From CAYLNK01 sp964384675 (GTDB lineage: Bacteria > Acidobacteriota > Thermoanaerobaculia > UBA5066): 44,846 nt of DNA. Positions 6,711 through 14,143 of the stretch are shown here, in pieces. The DNA lies in the NCBI GenBank assembly GCA_964384675.1, contig CAYLNK010000011.1, forward strand, positions 1 through 44,846, in the 5' to 3' direction. The notes beneath the pieces were generated by a model. That model was given only the letters and a program-made list of their open reading frames with translations, did no database searches and was not told the origin of the DNA. The translations under genes were made by a program, and so were the position numbers. Numbering within the stretch: the stretch's first letter is position 1; every line of letters starts with the position of its first letter.

Positions 6711-7481
6711 CTACCTGTTACGCCAGACCGGGTTCCGTTTCTGGAGGAAGGCGCTCACCCCCTCCTGGGCATCTTCGGTCCGCATCAGGTCGCCCAGATA
6801 CGCCCGCTCCACTGCCGACAACGCGGACAGGACGTCCCCGGTGGCGCCCAGCAGCAGCGCGCGCTTGGCGTGCCGGAGGGCCGCGGCCGAGAGCGGCTCC
6901 AGCCGCTCCCTCATGGTCTCGAGCGCGTTGATCAGATCGCCCGGGTTGACCAGCGCGTTGATCAGCCCTTTCCTCTCGGCCGCCTCGGCCGACATGGCCG
7001 CGCCGCACAGGATCAGGTCCGCGGCCTTGGTACGTCCGACTCGGCGCTCCAGGAGCACCGAGGCCACGGGCGGAAAGACCCCCAGGCGGATCTCCGGGAA
7101 GCCGAAGGCGGCCGTCGTCTCGGCGAAGATGAAGTCGCACGCCAGCGCCAGCTCGGCGCCTCCGCCCAGCGCGCGCCCCTGTACGAGGGCCGCGGTCGGG
7201 ACCTCGACCGTCAGGAGCAGCCGGACGAGCGAGTGGAACGCCCGGAGGAGGACGTCGATCCTCCCGGCCTGGTGCTCGACGATATCCGTCCCTGACGAGA
7301 AGTCCGGTCCCTGCCCGGCCAGGGCGATCAGCTTCGTCTCGCGCCGGCGTGCCGCCTCGCGAATCCGCTCGTCGAGCGCCTGGATCCGCACGAGGTCGAG
7401 GGCGTTGACCGGCGGACGACTGAACGAGACGGTTGCGATGGAGCCGTCGACCGTGAGCGAGACACCGCCGTCTTCCTTCAC
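6711..7481 (-). CDS. enoyl-CoA hydratase/isomerase family, resembling cyclohexa-1,5-dienecarbonyl-CoA hydratase
   Basis: A 256-residue crotonase-fold protein. The oxyanion-hole segments are FSSGTDI at 61-67 and GRALGGGAEL at 102-111; Glu110 and Glu130 (in FPEIRLG) occupy the two catalytic glutamate positions of crotonase. The stretch DIVEHQAGRIDVLL and GVFPPVA are reminiscent of the dienoyl-CoA hydratases of anaerobic benzoyl-CoA degradation, but no other gene of that pathway is in the window, so general acyl-CoA hydration is equally possible. It overlaps the preceding TetR-family gene by 4 bp (ATGA), so regulator and enzyme are co-translated and the regulator probably responds to an acyl-CoA. 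The 3' end abuts a 61-bp hairpin repeat array. Confidence 0.82.
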   Translation of the reverse strand: MKEDGGVSLTVDGSIATVSFSRPPVNALDLVRIQALDERIREAARRRETKLIALAGQGPDFSSGTDIVEHQAGRIDVLLRAFHSLVRLLLTVEVPTAALVQGRALGGGAELALACDFIFAETTAAFGFPEIRLGVFPPVASVLLERRVGRTKAADLILCGAAMSAEAAERKGLINALVNPGDLINALETMRERLEPLSAAALRHAKRALLLGATGDVLSALSAVERAYLGDLMRTEDAQEGVSAFLQKRNPVWRNR

Positions 7482-8140
7482 GTCCGCTCCTCTCCGGCCC
7501 GCAGGAAACCCTCCAGGAAGAGCCGCGCGAACACCTCGGCGATCTCCGAAGGTCCGGCGCCTCCGCCCTCACGGTACCAGCGGGCCACCCAGTTGATCGA
7601 ACCGAACACGGCGAACGCCGTGAGCTTCACGTCGACGTCCCGGAAGATCCCGGCCCGCACGCCCTCCGCGATCGTCTCCCGCAGACCGCGCTCGTAGCGG
7701 TCCCGGAGCGCAACGACCTCGGCCCTCCGCACGGCATCGAGCGCGTCGACCTCCAGAGCCAGGGCGCTGCCGTGGAACCCGTCGACCATGATCCGCACGT
7801 GCTCGACGACGAGCCTCCGAAGCGCCGCGTCCGGCGCGAGGCGCTCGCGCCGCACACGATCCAGCGATGCGTTCACGGCCTCGAGCGCGGTCAGATGACA
7901 GAGCGCGAGGATCTCCTCCTTGTCACGAAAGTAGTAGTAGAGGCTGCCGCGGGTGAGCGAGAGGTCCTCGGCGATGTCGTCCATCGAGGTGCCGTAGAAG
8001 CCGCGTCTCGCGAAGCTCTGCACCGCGCTCTCCAGGATCGTCCGGCGCTTCCGGAGCCTCTTCCCTTCCACGTGAGGGGATCCGGTGCGGCCGCCGCGAC
8101 GGACCGGCGGCGCGGGCGCCACGGGCACGACCTCGCTCAC
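7478..8140 (-). CDS. TetR/AcrR family transcriptional regulator
   Basis: About 220 residues from the GTG at 8140, which has a G-rich stretch just upstream. The N-terminal helix-turn-helix is clear: RRTILESAVQSFARRGFYG then SMDDIAEDLSLTRGSLYYYF and DKEEIL, at about residues 35-80. The rest is the usual helical ligand-binding and dimer domain. The frame stays open to 8353, but that extension would overlap the tRNA-Pro gene, so a downstream start is required; the exact start is uncertain. The gene overlaps the enoyl-CoA hydratase gene by 4 bp, which suggests control of fatty acid or aromatic acyl-CoA metabolism. No operator palindrome could be assigned. Confidence 0.85.
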   Translation of the reverse strand: MSEVVPVAPAPPVRRGGRTGSPHVEGKRLRKRRTILESAVQSFARRGFYGTSMDDIAEDLSLTRGSLYYYFRDKEEILALCHLTALEAVNASLDRVRRERLAPDAALRRLVVEHVRIMVDGFHGSALALEVDALDAVRRAEVVALRDRYERGLRETIAEGVRAGIFRDVDVKLTAFAVFGSINWVARWYREGGGAGPSEIAEVFARLFLEGFLRAGEERT

Positions 8141-8278
8141 GGCGGCGCCCCCCCGCTCACGCGGGTCGCCTCGAGGCCCTCGCCCCACGCCGCCCGCGTG
8201 ACGCGCCACGATCCGGGTTCCGCCATGAGCCATCGATGATAGTAGGGCGGAGCGGCCTCGGTGCGGACCCGGAAAACG

Positions 8279-8300
8279 AAAAACCCGCCCGGAGGGCGGG
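8279..8300 (-). terminator. intrinsic terminator of tRNA-Pro
   Basis: On the minus strand a 7-bp stem CCCGCCC / GGGCGGG with loop TCC is followed directly by TTTTT and, after CG, TTTT. It begins 17 nt after the mature tRNA end. It is one of the few classical U-tract terminators in this window. Confidence 0.85.
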
Positions 8301-8317
8301 AGAATGCGGAGGAAAGA

Positions 8318-8394
<77 letters not shown>

Positions 8395-8437
8395 ACCCTG
8401 GCGTGGGACGCGGAAGATAGCATCCCGTCCGGCGATC

Positions 8438-10207
8438 TCAAAGCGGATTCCGCGGTCCCTGGGCCGGGGCCTCCTCGGCCGCCGAGGCTCGTCCGTAGCC
8501 TCGGGGGTCCGCGACGCCCAGGAGCGTTCCATCCGGCTCGAGGGAGATCGCGTGGACGAGACCGATCGCCGGCCGCTCCTCGAGCTGGTGCCCCAGCTTC
8601 TCCAGCGCCGAACGGACCTCGGGAGCGAACGCCTCCCTCTCCACGAAGATCCGGTCGGGGAGGTGCTGGTGGTGGAAACGCGGCGCGGCCACCGCCTCCG
8701 CGAGCGGACGTCCCCGGGGACCCGCCGCCAGGAAGACCTGGAGCACCGTGGTCGGGATGGTCGAACCACCGGGTGACCCGAGGACGAAGCGGAGCCGTCC
8801 GCTCTCGAGCACGAGCGTCGGCGTCATCGACGAGACGGGTCTCGCGCCGGCGCGCACGGCGTTCGACTCTCCCTGGATCAACCCGTACAGGTTCGGCCGG
8901 CCGGGCGCGATCGCGAAGTCGTCCATCTCGTTGTTGAGGAGGAATCCGAGGCGATCCACGACCATCCCGTTTCCGAAAGAGCCGTTCAGGGTGTAGGTCA
9001 GCGACACCGCAGCCCCGTCGCTGGTCGCGACGGACAGGTGTGTCGTCTCCTCCCTCTCGGTCGCGCGCGGACCACCGCCCAGGATCCCGGCCGAGAGAGT
9101 CGCGCGTCCCGGGTCGATCGACGCGCCGAGCGCGGCGAGCCGCGCGGGAAGCAGGAGGCGAGCCAGCGGGATGCCGACGCAGTCCGGATCGCCCATGACG
9201 GCGTTGCGGTCCGCGTAGGCGCGGCGCTCCGCTTCCGCGAGCATGTGAATCGCGCGCGCCGGACCCGGCTCCCCGTCGGCCGCCGAGCGGAGCTGGGCCA
9301 GGACGGAGGCCAGGACGAAACCTCCCGCGGACGGAGGGGGAATGGTGACGAGGCGCCACCGCCCGTGGTCGATGACGAAGGGAGGCCGCCAGACCGGTCT
9401 GTAGCCAGCCATATCCTCGGCCAGCAGGACGCCGCCGTCCGCGCGGACCGCCGCGGCGATCCGCTCCGCCACAGGGCCCAGATGGAACGCATCGGCACCG
9501 CCCCGCGCGATCGCGGCGAGTGTCGCGGCCAGATGGGGTTGGCGAAACGTCTGCCCGGCGACCAGCGGACGACCGTCCGGGAAGAAGAGCTTGCGGGTAG
9601 CCTCCGTGCGGATCAACAGCTCTTTCTCGGCGGCCAGGTCGGCGACGAGCTTCGGCGGGACGACGAAGCCCTTCGTGGCGATCTCGATGGCCGGTGCCAG
9701 GAGCGACTCCCAGGCGACCTTCCCGAACCGGCGATGGACCTCCTGGAGGCCCCGCACGGTGCCAGGGGTCCCGACCGCGAGCCCCGACGCCAGGGAGGCG
9801 CCGGCACGGATGGAGCCGTCGCGCCGCTGGAAGGAGGCCGGGGACACGCCCGACGGCGCGGTCTCGCGAAAGTCGAGGGCGTGCTCCTCTCCGGACGCGG
9901 TCCGGAGCACGAGAAACCCGCCGCCGGCCAGGTTCCCGGCCTGCGGGTAGACGACGGCGAGCGCGAAGGCGGTCGCGACCGCGGCATCGACGGCGTTGCC
10001 ACCCATACGGAGGATCCGGGCCCCCGCCTCCGACGCCTCCGGCGCCGCCGACGCGACGACGCCGATTCGCGAGCGGGCGGGCGGCTGGCCGAGGACCGGC
10101 TCGGCCAGGGCGAGCGCGAGGAGAGCCGCGAATCCGATCTGGAGCCATCCCGGCCGGCCTCGCCGCCCGGGCCCGAGAACACGGGCCCGGGTGCTCACGG
10201 ACCTCAC
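8438..10207 (-). CDS. ggt: gamma-glutamyltransferase (Ntn hydrolase)
   Basis: A 589-residue precursor. Residues 1-40 contain a basic stretch and a hydrophobic segment ending LGQ, a signal peptide, so the enzyme acts in the periplasm on glutathione and gamma-glutamyl peptides. The autoprocessing site is in EETTHLSV; Thr388 would become the N-terminal nucleophile of the small subunit. Typical segments are present: GGNAVDAAVATAFAL near 69, NLAGGGFLV near 92, GSFGNGMVV, and in the small subunit PVSSMTPTLV and GSPGGSTIP, where the glycines and serines form the oxyanion and substrate-binding sites. It starts at GTG and its first bases overlap the kinase stop codon (GTGA), so it is the second gene of a kinase-ggt operon. 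Confidence 0.92.
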   Translation of the reverse strand: MRSVSTRARVLGPGRRGRPGWLQIGFAALLALALAEPVLGQPPARSRIGVVASAAPEASEAGARILRMGGNAVDAAVATAFALAVVYPQAGNLAGGGFLVLRTASGEEHALDFRETAPSGVSPASFQRRDGSIRAGASLASGLAVGTPGTVRGLQEVHRRFGKVAWESLLAPAIEIATKGFVVPPKLVADLAAEKELLIRTEATRKLFFPDGRPLVAGQTFRQPHLAATLAAIARGGADAFHLGPVAERIAAAVRADGGVLLAEDMAGYRPVWRPPFVIDHGRWRLVTIPPPSAGGFVLASVLAQLRSAADGEPGPARAIHMLAEAERRAYADRNAVMGDPDCVGIPLARLLLPARLAALGASIDPGRATLSAGILGGGPRATEREETTHLSVATSDGAAVSLTYTLNGSFGNGMVVDRLGFLLNNEMDDFAIAPGRPNLYGLIQGESNAVRAGARPVSSMTPTLVLESGRLRFVLGSPGGSTIPTTVLQVFLAAGPRGRPLAEAVAAPRFHHQHLPDRIFVEREAFAPEVRSALEKLGHQLEERPAIGLVHAISLEPDGTLLGVADPRGYGRASAAEEAPAQGPRNPL

Positions 10208-13098
10208 CTCAGCGACACGGAGAGCTTTCCGGCCGAGTCGAGGTCGAGCCGCAAGGTCCGGTTCTCGCCTCCCGGAAGCGTCAGTGTCACCGGCACGTAC
10301 TGGTTCACCGAGCGATCCGACGCGATGACCCAGACCTTCATCTGCTGGGACCCGGACGGCACCATCACCGAGCCCTCGATCGGGCCGCCCCTGCTGTTCT
10401 TCCCGAGGTCGAAGTCCTTCCTGAAGACGATCTTCTCGGAGGTGCCCACCATCACCAGGCCCTTGGCGACCGGGCTCTGGAACGAGATGCGGAGCGTGGT
10501 GGAGGCAGGCGTCGGCGTCGGCGGGGCCGAGGGCTCGGTCGGCTTGGCCGCCACGACAGGGACCTGCGTCGGACGAGCCGCGACGGGAGTCGGCCTCTTC
10601 TTCCTCTCCGCCTCCAGGAGCCGCTTCTGCTCCGACTCGGCCTTCTTGGAGAGGCGTTCCGCCGCGGCCGCCTTGAGCGTCTTGGCCTCCTCGTTGGCCG
10701 GGTCGAGCCCGAGCGCCAGATCGGCCGAGCTGATGATCCGCGCGTCGTCCGGCGGCTCGGTCAGGGCGCCCTCGCGTGCCGCCTGGAGGTACCCGTCCAG
10801 CTCCTTGAGCTTGGCGTCCTGGGCCGCCTTGTCGACCACCGCTTGCTCTGCCTTCTGTACCGCCTCGCGATACGCCGGCGAGTCGGGCGCGCGCCGGATC
10901 AGCTCACGGAAGCTCTTCAGCGCCTCCTCCGGCTGACCGGCGGCCAGCTGGCGGTTGCCGTCGTCGAGGAGCTTCCGGCGCTCCTCCATCTCCCGCATGT
11001 TCGCTTCCTGGGCCGGGTCGGGCTTGTCCTGGACGGCGGACTTCTTCCCCACCAGGATTCCGACCACGATGGCCGCGAGGAGCACCACCCCGCCGAGGAC
11101 CATGAAGAAGTACTTCGGGTTCACCTCGCGCAGGAGGCTCCGGCTCCCCGTCCTGGGCGGAGCGGCGCCAGGCGCGCTCTGCGGAGCCGTCTGTACCGGC
11201 GGGGGTGCCATCTCGGCCGACGACACCGTACGCGATGGCTTCGGGAACGGGGCGGGAGACGGAGTCCGGGGCCGCGACGCGGGGGGGGGCGGGGCGCTCG
11301 GAGCGGCCAGTACGCCCGAACCGCTCTTGGGCCCTCCCGCGCGAGCGAGCTCCGCCGCGTTCATCAGGATCTCGGTCGGACGGCTCTCCACCTCGACAGA
11401 GGCGGCCTGCCTCGCGGGGGGCGGAGGGAACGTCGGCCGGGAAGACGGCGGCGTCTCGGGGCCTCGTGGGGGGGACGGGACGCCGGGAGGAGTCGCCTGC
11501 GGGCGGGGCGACACCGAGGTCGCCGCGACGGCCGCCCCGGGCGCTCCCATCATCGCGAGCCGCGCGGCATCGAAGATGATCTCCGTCGGCCGCCCCTCTC
11601 CTCCCGTGGGCGGGTCGTACGTGGGAGAGGCCACCACGGGACGCGGCGGCACCGGTGCGGGTGTCGGGGGCGGGGACGGCTTGGGCGCCTCCGCGGGCTC
11701 CTCGATCGCGAAGTCGATCAGGTCGGCAGGGCGGAGGCGCTCGGTGAGCTCCCGACCCGAGTCGAGCGAGACGGAGACCGGTCGGGCCGGCGGCTTGGCG
11801 AACGCCTGCGAGGGAGGAGCGATGGCGTCGATGCGGCGCTGCTCACGCTCGAAGGTCTCGACGCCGACCTCGGCGCCGGGCACCGAAGCATCCACGTCGT
11901 CCTTCCGGGGAACCACGCGGGCTGCCGGCTTGACGCTCTCGTCGAGCTTCCAGCCCGGGTCCGTCGAATCGACAACCGGAGGTGGCGCCGCCGGCGACGG
12001 GGCGCCGGCCCCGACCGTGCCCGGCGGCCGGTCTCCGAAGAGCGGTTCGATTCCCGCCGCCTGCCGTCCGGCCCCTTTCAGGTCGAGGAAAACCGTGGCC
12101 ACTTCCTCGGCACGGGGAGCCGGGGCCTGGCGGGGTGGCGTCGCGGGGAACGTCGGGGGGGGCGAGTCGACGGCCGAAACGGGCCCGAGTCGCTCGGCCT
12201 CGGCCACCATCTTGCCCAGGTCCGCCAGCATCTCGCGCTCTTCCTGCCGCGCCTTGAACTCGTAGAGCGCGAGCGCGAAGTCGTTGCCGCGCTGGTAGCG
12301 CGAGGCTGGGTCCTTCGCGAGGGCCTTCGTCAGGATCGCGTTGAACTCGGACGGCACGCCGGCGTCGTAGCTCTCCGGGGGCGTGAACGTCTCGTGCACG
12401 ATCTTGTACGAGATCGAGGTCAGGTTGTCTCCGCTGAACGGCTTCTTCCGGGTCAGCAGCTCGTACAGGACGACGGCCAGGGAGAAGAGGTCGCTCCGGC
12501 CGTCGACGGCCTCACCCGTCACCTGCTCGGGTGACATGTAGTTCGGCGTGCCCAGGAACTGTCCCGTGGAGGTGAGGTTCGACTTCTCGATCTTCGCGAT
12601 GCCGAAGTCGGTGATCTTCACCGCCCCTTCGCTCGTGATGATGATGTTGGCCGGTTTCACGTCCCGGTGGACGATTCCGCGGCGGTGGGCGTAGTCGAGC
12701 GCCTCCGCGACCTGTCCGATGATCTCGGCGATCCGCTCGTACGGGAAGACCGTCTTTTCCTGGAGGAGCTGCTTGACGTTCTTCCCCTCGACGTACTCCA
12801 TGGCGATGAACGAGACGTGCGTCTCCGGGTCCTCGCCCACGTCGTGGATCGTGACGATGTTGGGGTGCGACAGGATACCGGCCGCCTGGGCCTCGCGAAG
12901 GAACCGCTCCCCGAACTCGCGCTGCTCGGCGTCGTCCTCGGCGGTGGCCCGGATCGTCTTCAGCGCGACGAGACGTCCGATGACGGGGTCGCGTCCCAGG
13001 TACACGATCCCCATCGCCCCCTTGCCGAGCTCACGGACGACCTCATAGCGACCGAATCTCTTCGGGAGCGTCGAGAAGGATCCCGGCTCGGGCGGCAG
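10204..13098 (-). CDS. transmembrane Ser/Thr protein kinase (PknB type), apparent CTG start
   Basis: About 964 residues. With the CTG at 13098, preceded by GGAGG at 4 nt, the N-terminus reads PPEPGSFSTLPKRFGRYEV and completes the kinase: glycine loop GKGAMG (25-30), VALK Lys47, HRD Asp146, DFG Asp164 and SPEQ activation-segment end. The first ATG in frame (13014) would remove part of the glycine loop, and no ATG, GTG or TTG lies between the upstream stop codon and the CTG. After residue 290 comes a Pro/Ala-rich linker with motif copies RPTEIIFDAARLA and RPTEILMNAAELA, then a membrane helix (YFFMVLGGVVLLAAIVVGIL), a TPR-like and coiled region, and a C-terminal beta domain. A TTGACA-N18-TAAAAT promoter lies upstream. 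It overlaps ggt by 4 bp. A sequencing indel is the alternative to a CTG start. Confidence 0.85.
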   Translation of the reverse strand: MPPEPGSFSTLPKRFGRYEVVRELGKGAMGIVYLGRDPVIGRLVALKTIRATAEDDAEQREFGERFLREAQAAGILSHPNIVTIHDVGEDPETHVSFIAMEYVEGKNVKQLLQEKTVFPYERIAEIIGQVAEALDYAHRRGIVHRDVKPANIIITSEGAVKITDFGIAKIEKSNLTSTGQFLGTPNYMSPEQVTGEAVDGRSDLFSLAVVLYELLTRKKPFSGDNLTSISYKIVHETFTPPESYDAGVPSEFNAILTKALAKDPASRYQRGNDFALALYEFKARQEEREMLADLGKMVAEAERLGPVSAVDSPPPTFPATPPRQAPAPRAEEVATVFLDLKGAGRQAAGIEPLFGDRPPGTVGAGAPSPAAPPPVVDSTDPGWKLDESVKPAARVVPRKDDVDASVPGAEVGVETFEREQRRIDAIAPPSQAFAKPPARPVSVSLDSGRELTERLRPADLIDFAIEEPAEAPKPSPPPTPAPVPPRPVVASPTYDPPTGGEGRPTEIIFDAARLAMMGAPGAAVAATSVSPRPQATPPGVPSPPRGPETPPSSRPTFPPPPARQAASVEVESRPTEILMNAAELARAGGPKSGSGVLAAPSAPPPPASRPRTPSPAPFPKPSRTVSSAEMAPPPVQTAPQSAPGAAPPRTGSRSLLREVNPKYFFMVLGGVVLLAAIVVGILVGKKSAVQDKPDPAQEANMREMEERRKLLDDGNRQLAAGQPEEALKSFRELIRRAPDSPAYREAVQKAEQAVVDKAAQDAKLKELDGYLQAAREGALTEPPDDARIISSADLALGLDPANEEAKTLKAAAAERLSKKAESEQKRLLEAERKKRPTPVAARPTQVPVVAAKPTEPSAPPTPTPASTTLRISFQSPVAKGLVMVGTSEKIVFRKDFDLGKNSRGGPIEGSVMVPSGSQQMKVWVIASDRSVNQYVPVTLTLPGGENRTLRLDLDSAGKLSVSLR

Positions 13099-13156
13099 AT
13101 GGCCTCCATTCCCCGTTGACGGACGACTCCGGCCGGGCGGACCCCGGCGCCGAAAA

Positions 13157-13186
13157 ATTTTAGGACCCCGTGGAAGGGGGTGTCAA
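13157..13186 (-). promoter_or_regulatory. sigma-70 type promoter of the kinase-ggt operon
   Basis: On the minus strand TTGACA (13181-13186) and TAAAAT (13157-13162) are separated by 18 bp. This is the best consensus promoter in the window. Transcription would start near 13150, giving a leader of about 52 nt with a GGAGG before the CTG. Confidence 0.7.
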
Positions 13187-13201
13187 CGAGCGCGACGCGG
13201 G

Positions 13202-13207
13202 TATGAT
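13202..13207 (+). promoter_or_regulatory. -10 box of the secreted-protein gene, leaderless configuration
   Basis: TATGAT ends 7 nt before the ATG at 13215, so transcription would begin at or next to the start codon. No good -35 is visible at 17-18 bp. The site lies just upstream of, and divergent from, the kinase promoter. Confidence 0.5.
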
Positions 13208-13214
13208 CGCCCAG

Positions 13215-14057
13215 ATGCGCCCCCGAAAGGTCGCTTGTTTTGGGTTTTTCGCCGCGCTTTCCGCTTTCGCGGAGCCGGGGGGCGCTCCCGCCCCGCGCGA
13301 CGCCTCCGCGGCCGAAGTCCTGGTGCTGCCCGGCGCCGCCAACACCATCGGAACGCGGGGGACGCGCTGGCGTAGCGATCTCACCCTGCGCAACCCCGGC
13401 GGTGACCCCGTCGAGGTCCGCGTCTTCTTCCTGAAGGCCGGTACCACGAACGAGCTCGCCGGCGTGCCGCACCGGGATTTCTTCCTGGTCGCCGGTGAGA
13501 CGAAGGAGATCCGCAACGTCCTCGCGACGGAGCTCGGCGTCTCCGGGAACGGCGCCCTCCTCGTCTCGTCCTCGCGGAGCCTTTTCCCGAACAACGCTCC
13601 GGGCGCGACGGTCGCGGCCGCGATGCGCACCGCCACGCCGCTCCTCCTCGGCCCCGGGGATTCGGGAGGGAACATCTTCCCGCCCGACATGACCGGCGCC
13701 GCGAGCGCCGTGCTCGCCGGGCTCCGGCACGACGGCGTGGAGGAAAAGGGCGTGCGGGGAGCGGTGGGGGCGGTGAACCTCTCGAAGAACGGCCTCACCC
13801 TGAGAGTCGAGTTCGTCGACGACGCCGGGGAGACCGTCACCCAGGACCTTCACGTGCCCCCCCTGTCCACGGCCCAGCAGATGGTCCCCGCCCGCATGTC
13901 GCGTGGCCGGGCCCGTTTCGTCCGCGTGGACGGTACCGGTCCGTTCGTGGCCTACGGCACCACGGTCGACAACGCCACGTCGGAGGCCACGTTCACCTAC
14001 GCGGCCCCGGACGGGGCGGCCTCTGCCGTGCGCCTGTCGCTGGCCACGCTCGAGTAG
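13215..14057 (+). CDS. secreted protein of unknown function
   Basis: About 280 residues from the ATG at 13215; an in-frame ATG at 13203 overlaps the likely -10 box and is less likely. The N-terminus has a basic start, a short hydrophobic core (VACFGFFAALSAFA) and an Ala-rich region typical of a signal peptide. The mature part is beta-rich and begins with a segment RWRSDLTLRNPGG followed by VEVRVFFLKAG, a pattern seen in extracellular acidobacterial proteins with immunoglobulin-like folds. Later segments (LTLRVEFVDDAGE, GPFVAYGTTVDN) look like further beta strands. No catalytic motif is visible. It is divergent from the kinase operon and ends 86 bp before the EF-G-like gene, which has its own -10-like box. 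Confidence 0.7.
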   Translation: MRPRKVACFGFFAALSAFAEPGGAPAPRDASAAEVLVLPGAANTIGTRGTRWRSDLTLRNPGGDPVEVRVFFLKAGTTNELAGVPHRDFFLVAGETKEIRNVLATELGVSGNGALLVSSSRSLFPNNAPGATVAAAMRTATPLLLGPGDSGGNIFPPDMTGAASAVLAGLRHDGVEEKGVRGAVGAVNLSKNGLTLRVEFVDDAGETVTQDLHVPPLSTAQQMVPARMSRGRARFVRVDGTGPFVAYGTTVDNATSEATFTYAAPDGAASAVRLSLATLE

Positions 14058-14104
14058 CGCGGGCGGCCCCCTCCTTTCGGACCGTTCCAGCGGCCGCCTC
14101 CCGA

Positions 14105-14110
14105 TAGAAT
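14105..14110 (+). promoter_or_regulatory. -10 box upstream of the EF-G-like gene
   Basis: TAGAAT lies 33 nt before the ATG, and a GAGGAGG Shine-Dalgarno sequence is placed between them. No strong -35 is visible. This gene therefore has a normal leader, unlike several neighbours. Confidence 0.4.
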
Positions 14111-14143
14111 CCGACTCCCCTGGAACTTCACGAGGAGGTCGGG

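Noticed and set aside
9694..12534. Plus-strand open frame of 946 codons across ggt and the kinase
   Set aside because: It spans two well-supported minus-strand genes and gives an Arg/Gly/Pro-rich low-complexity product with no family features.
13014..13014. ATG at 13014 as the kinase start
   Set aside because: It lies inside the glycine-rich loop (GKGAMG) and would remove the first strand of the kinase domain.
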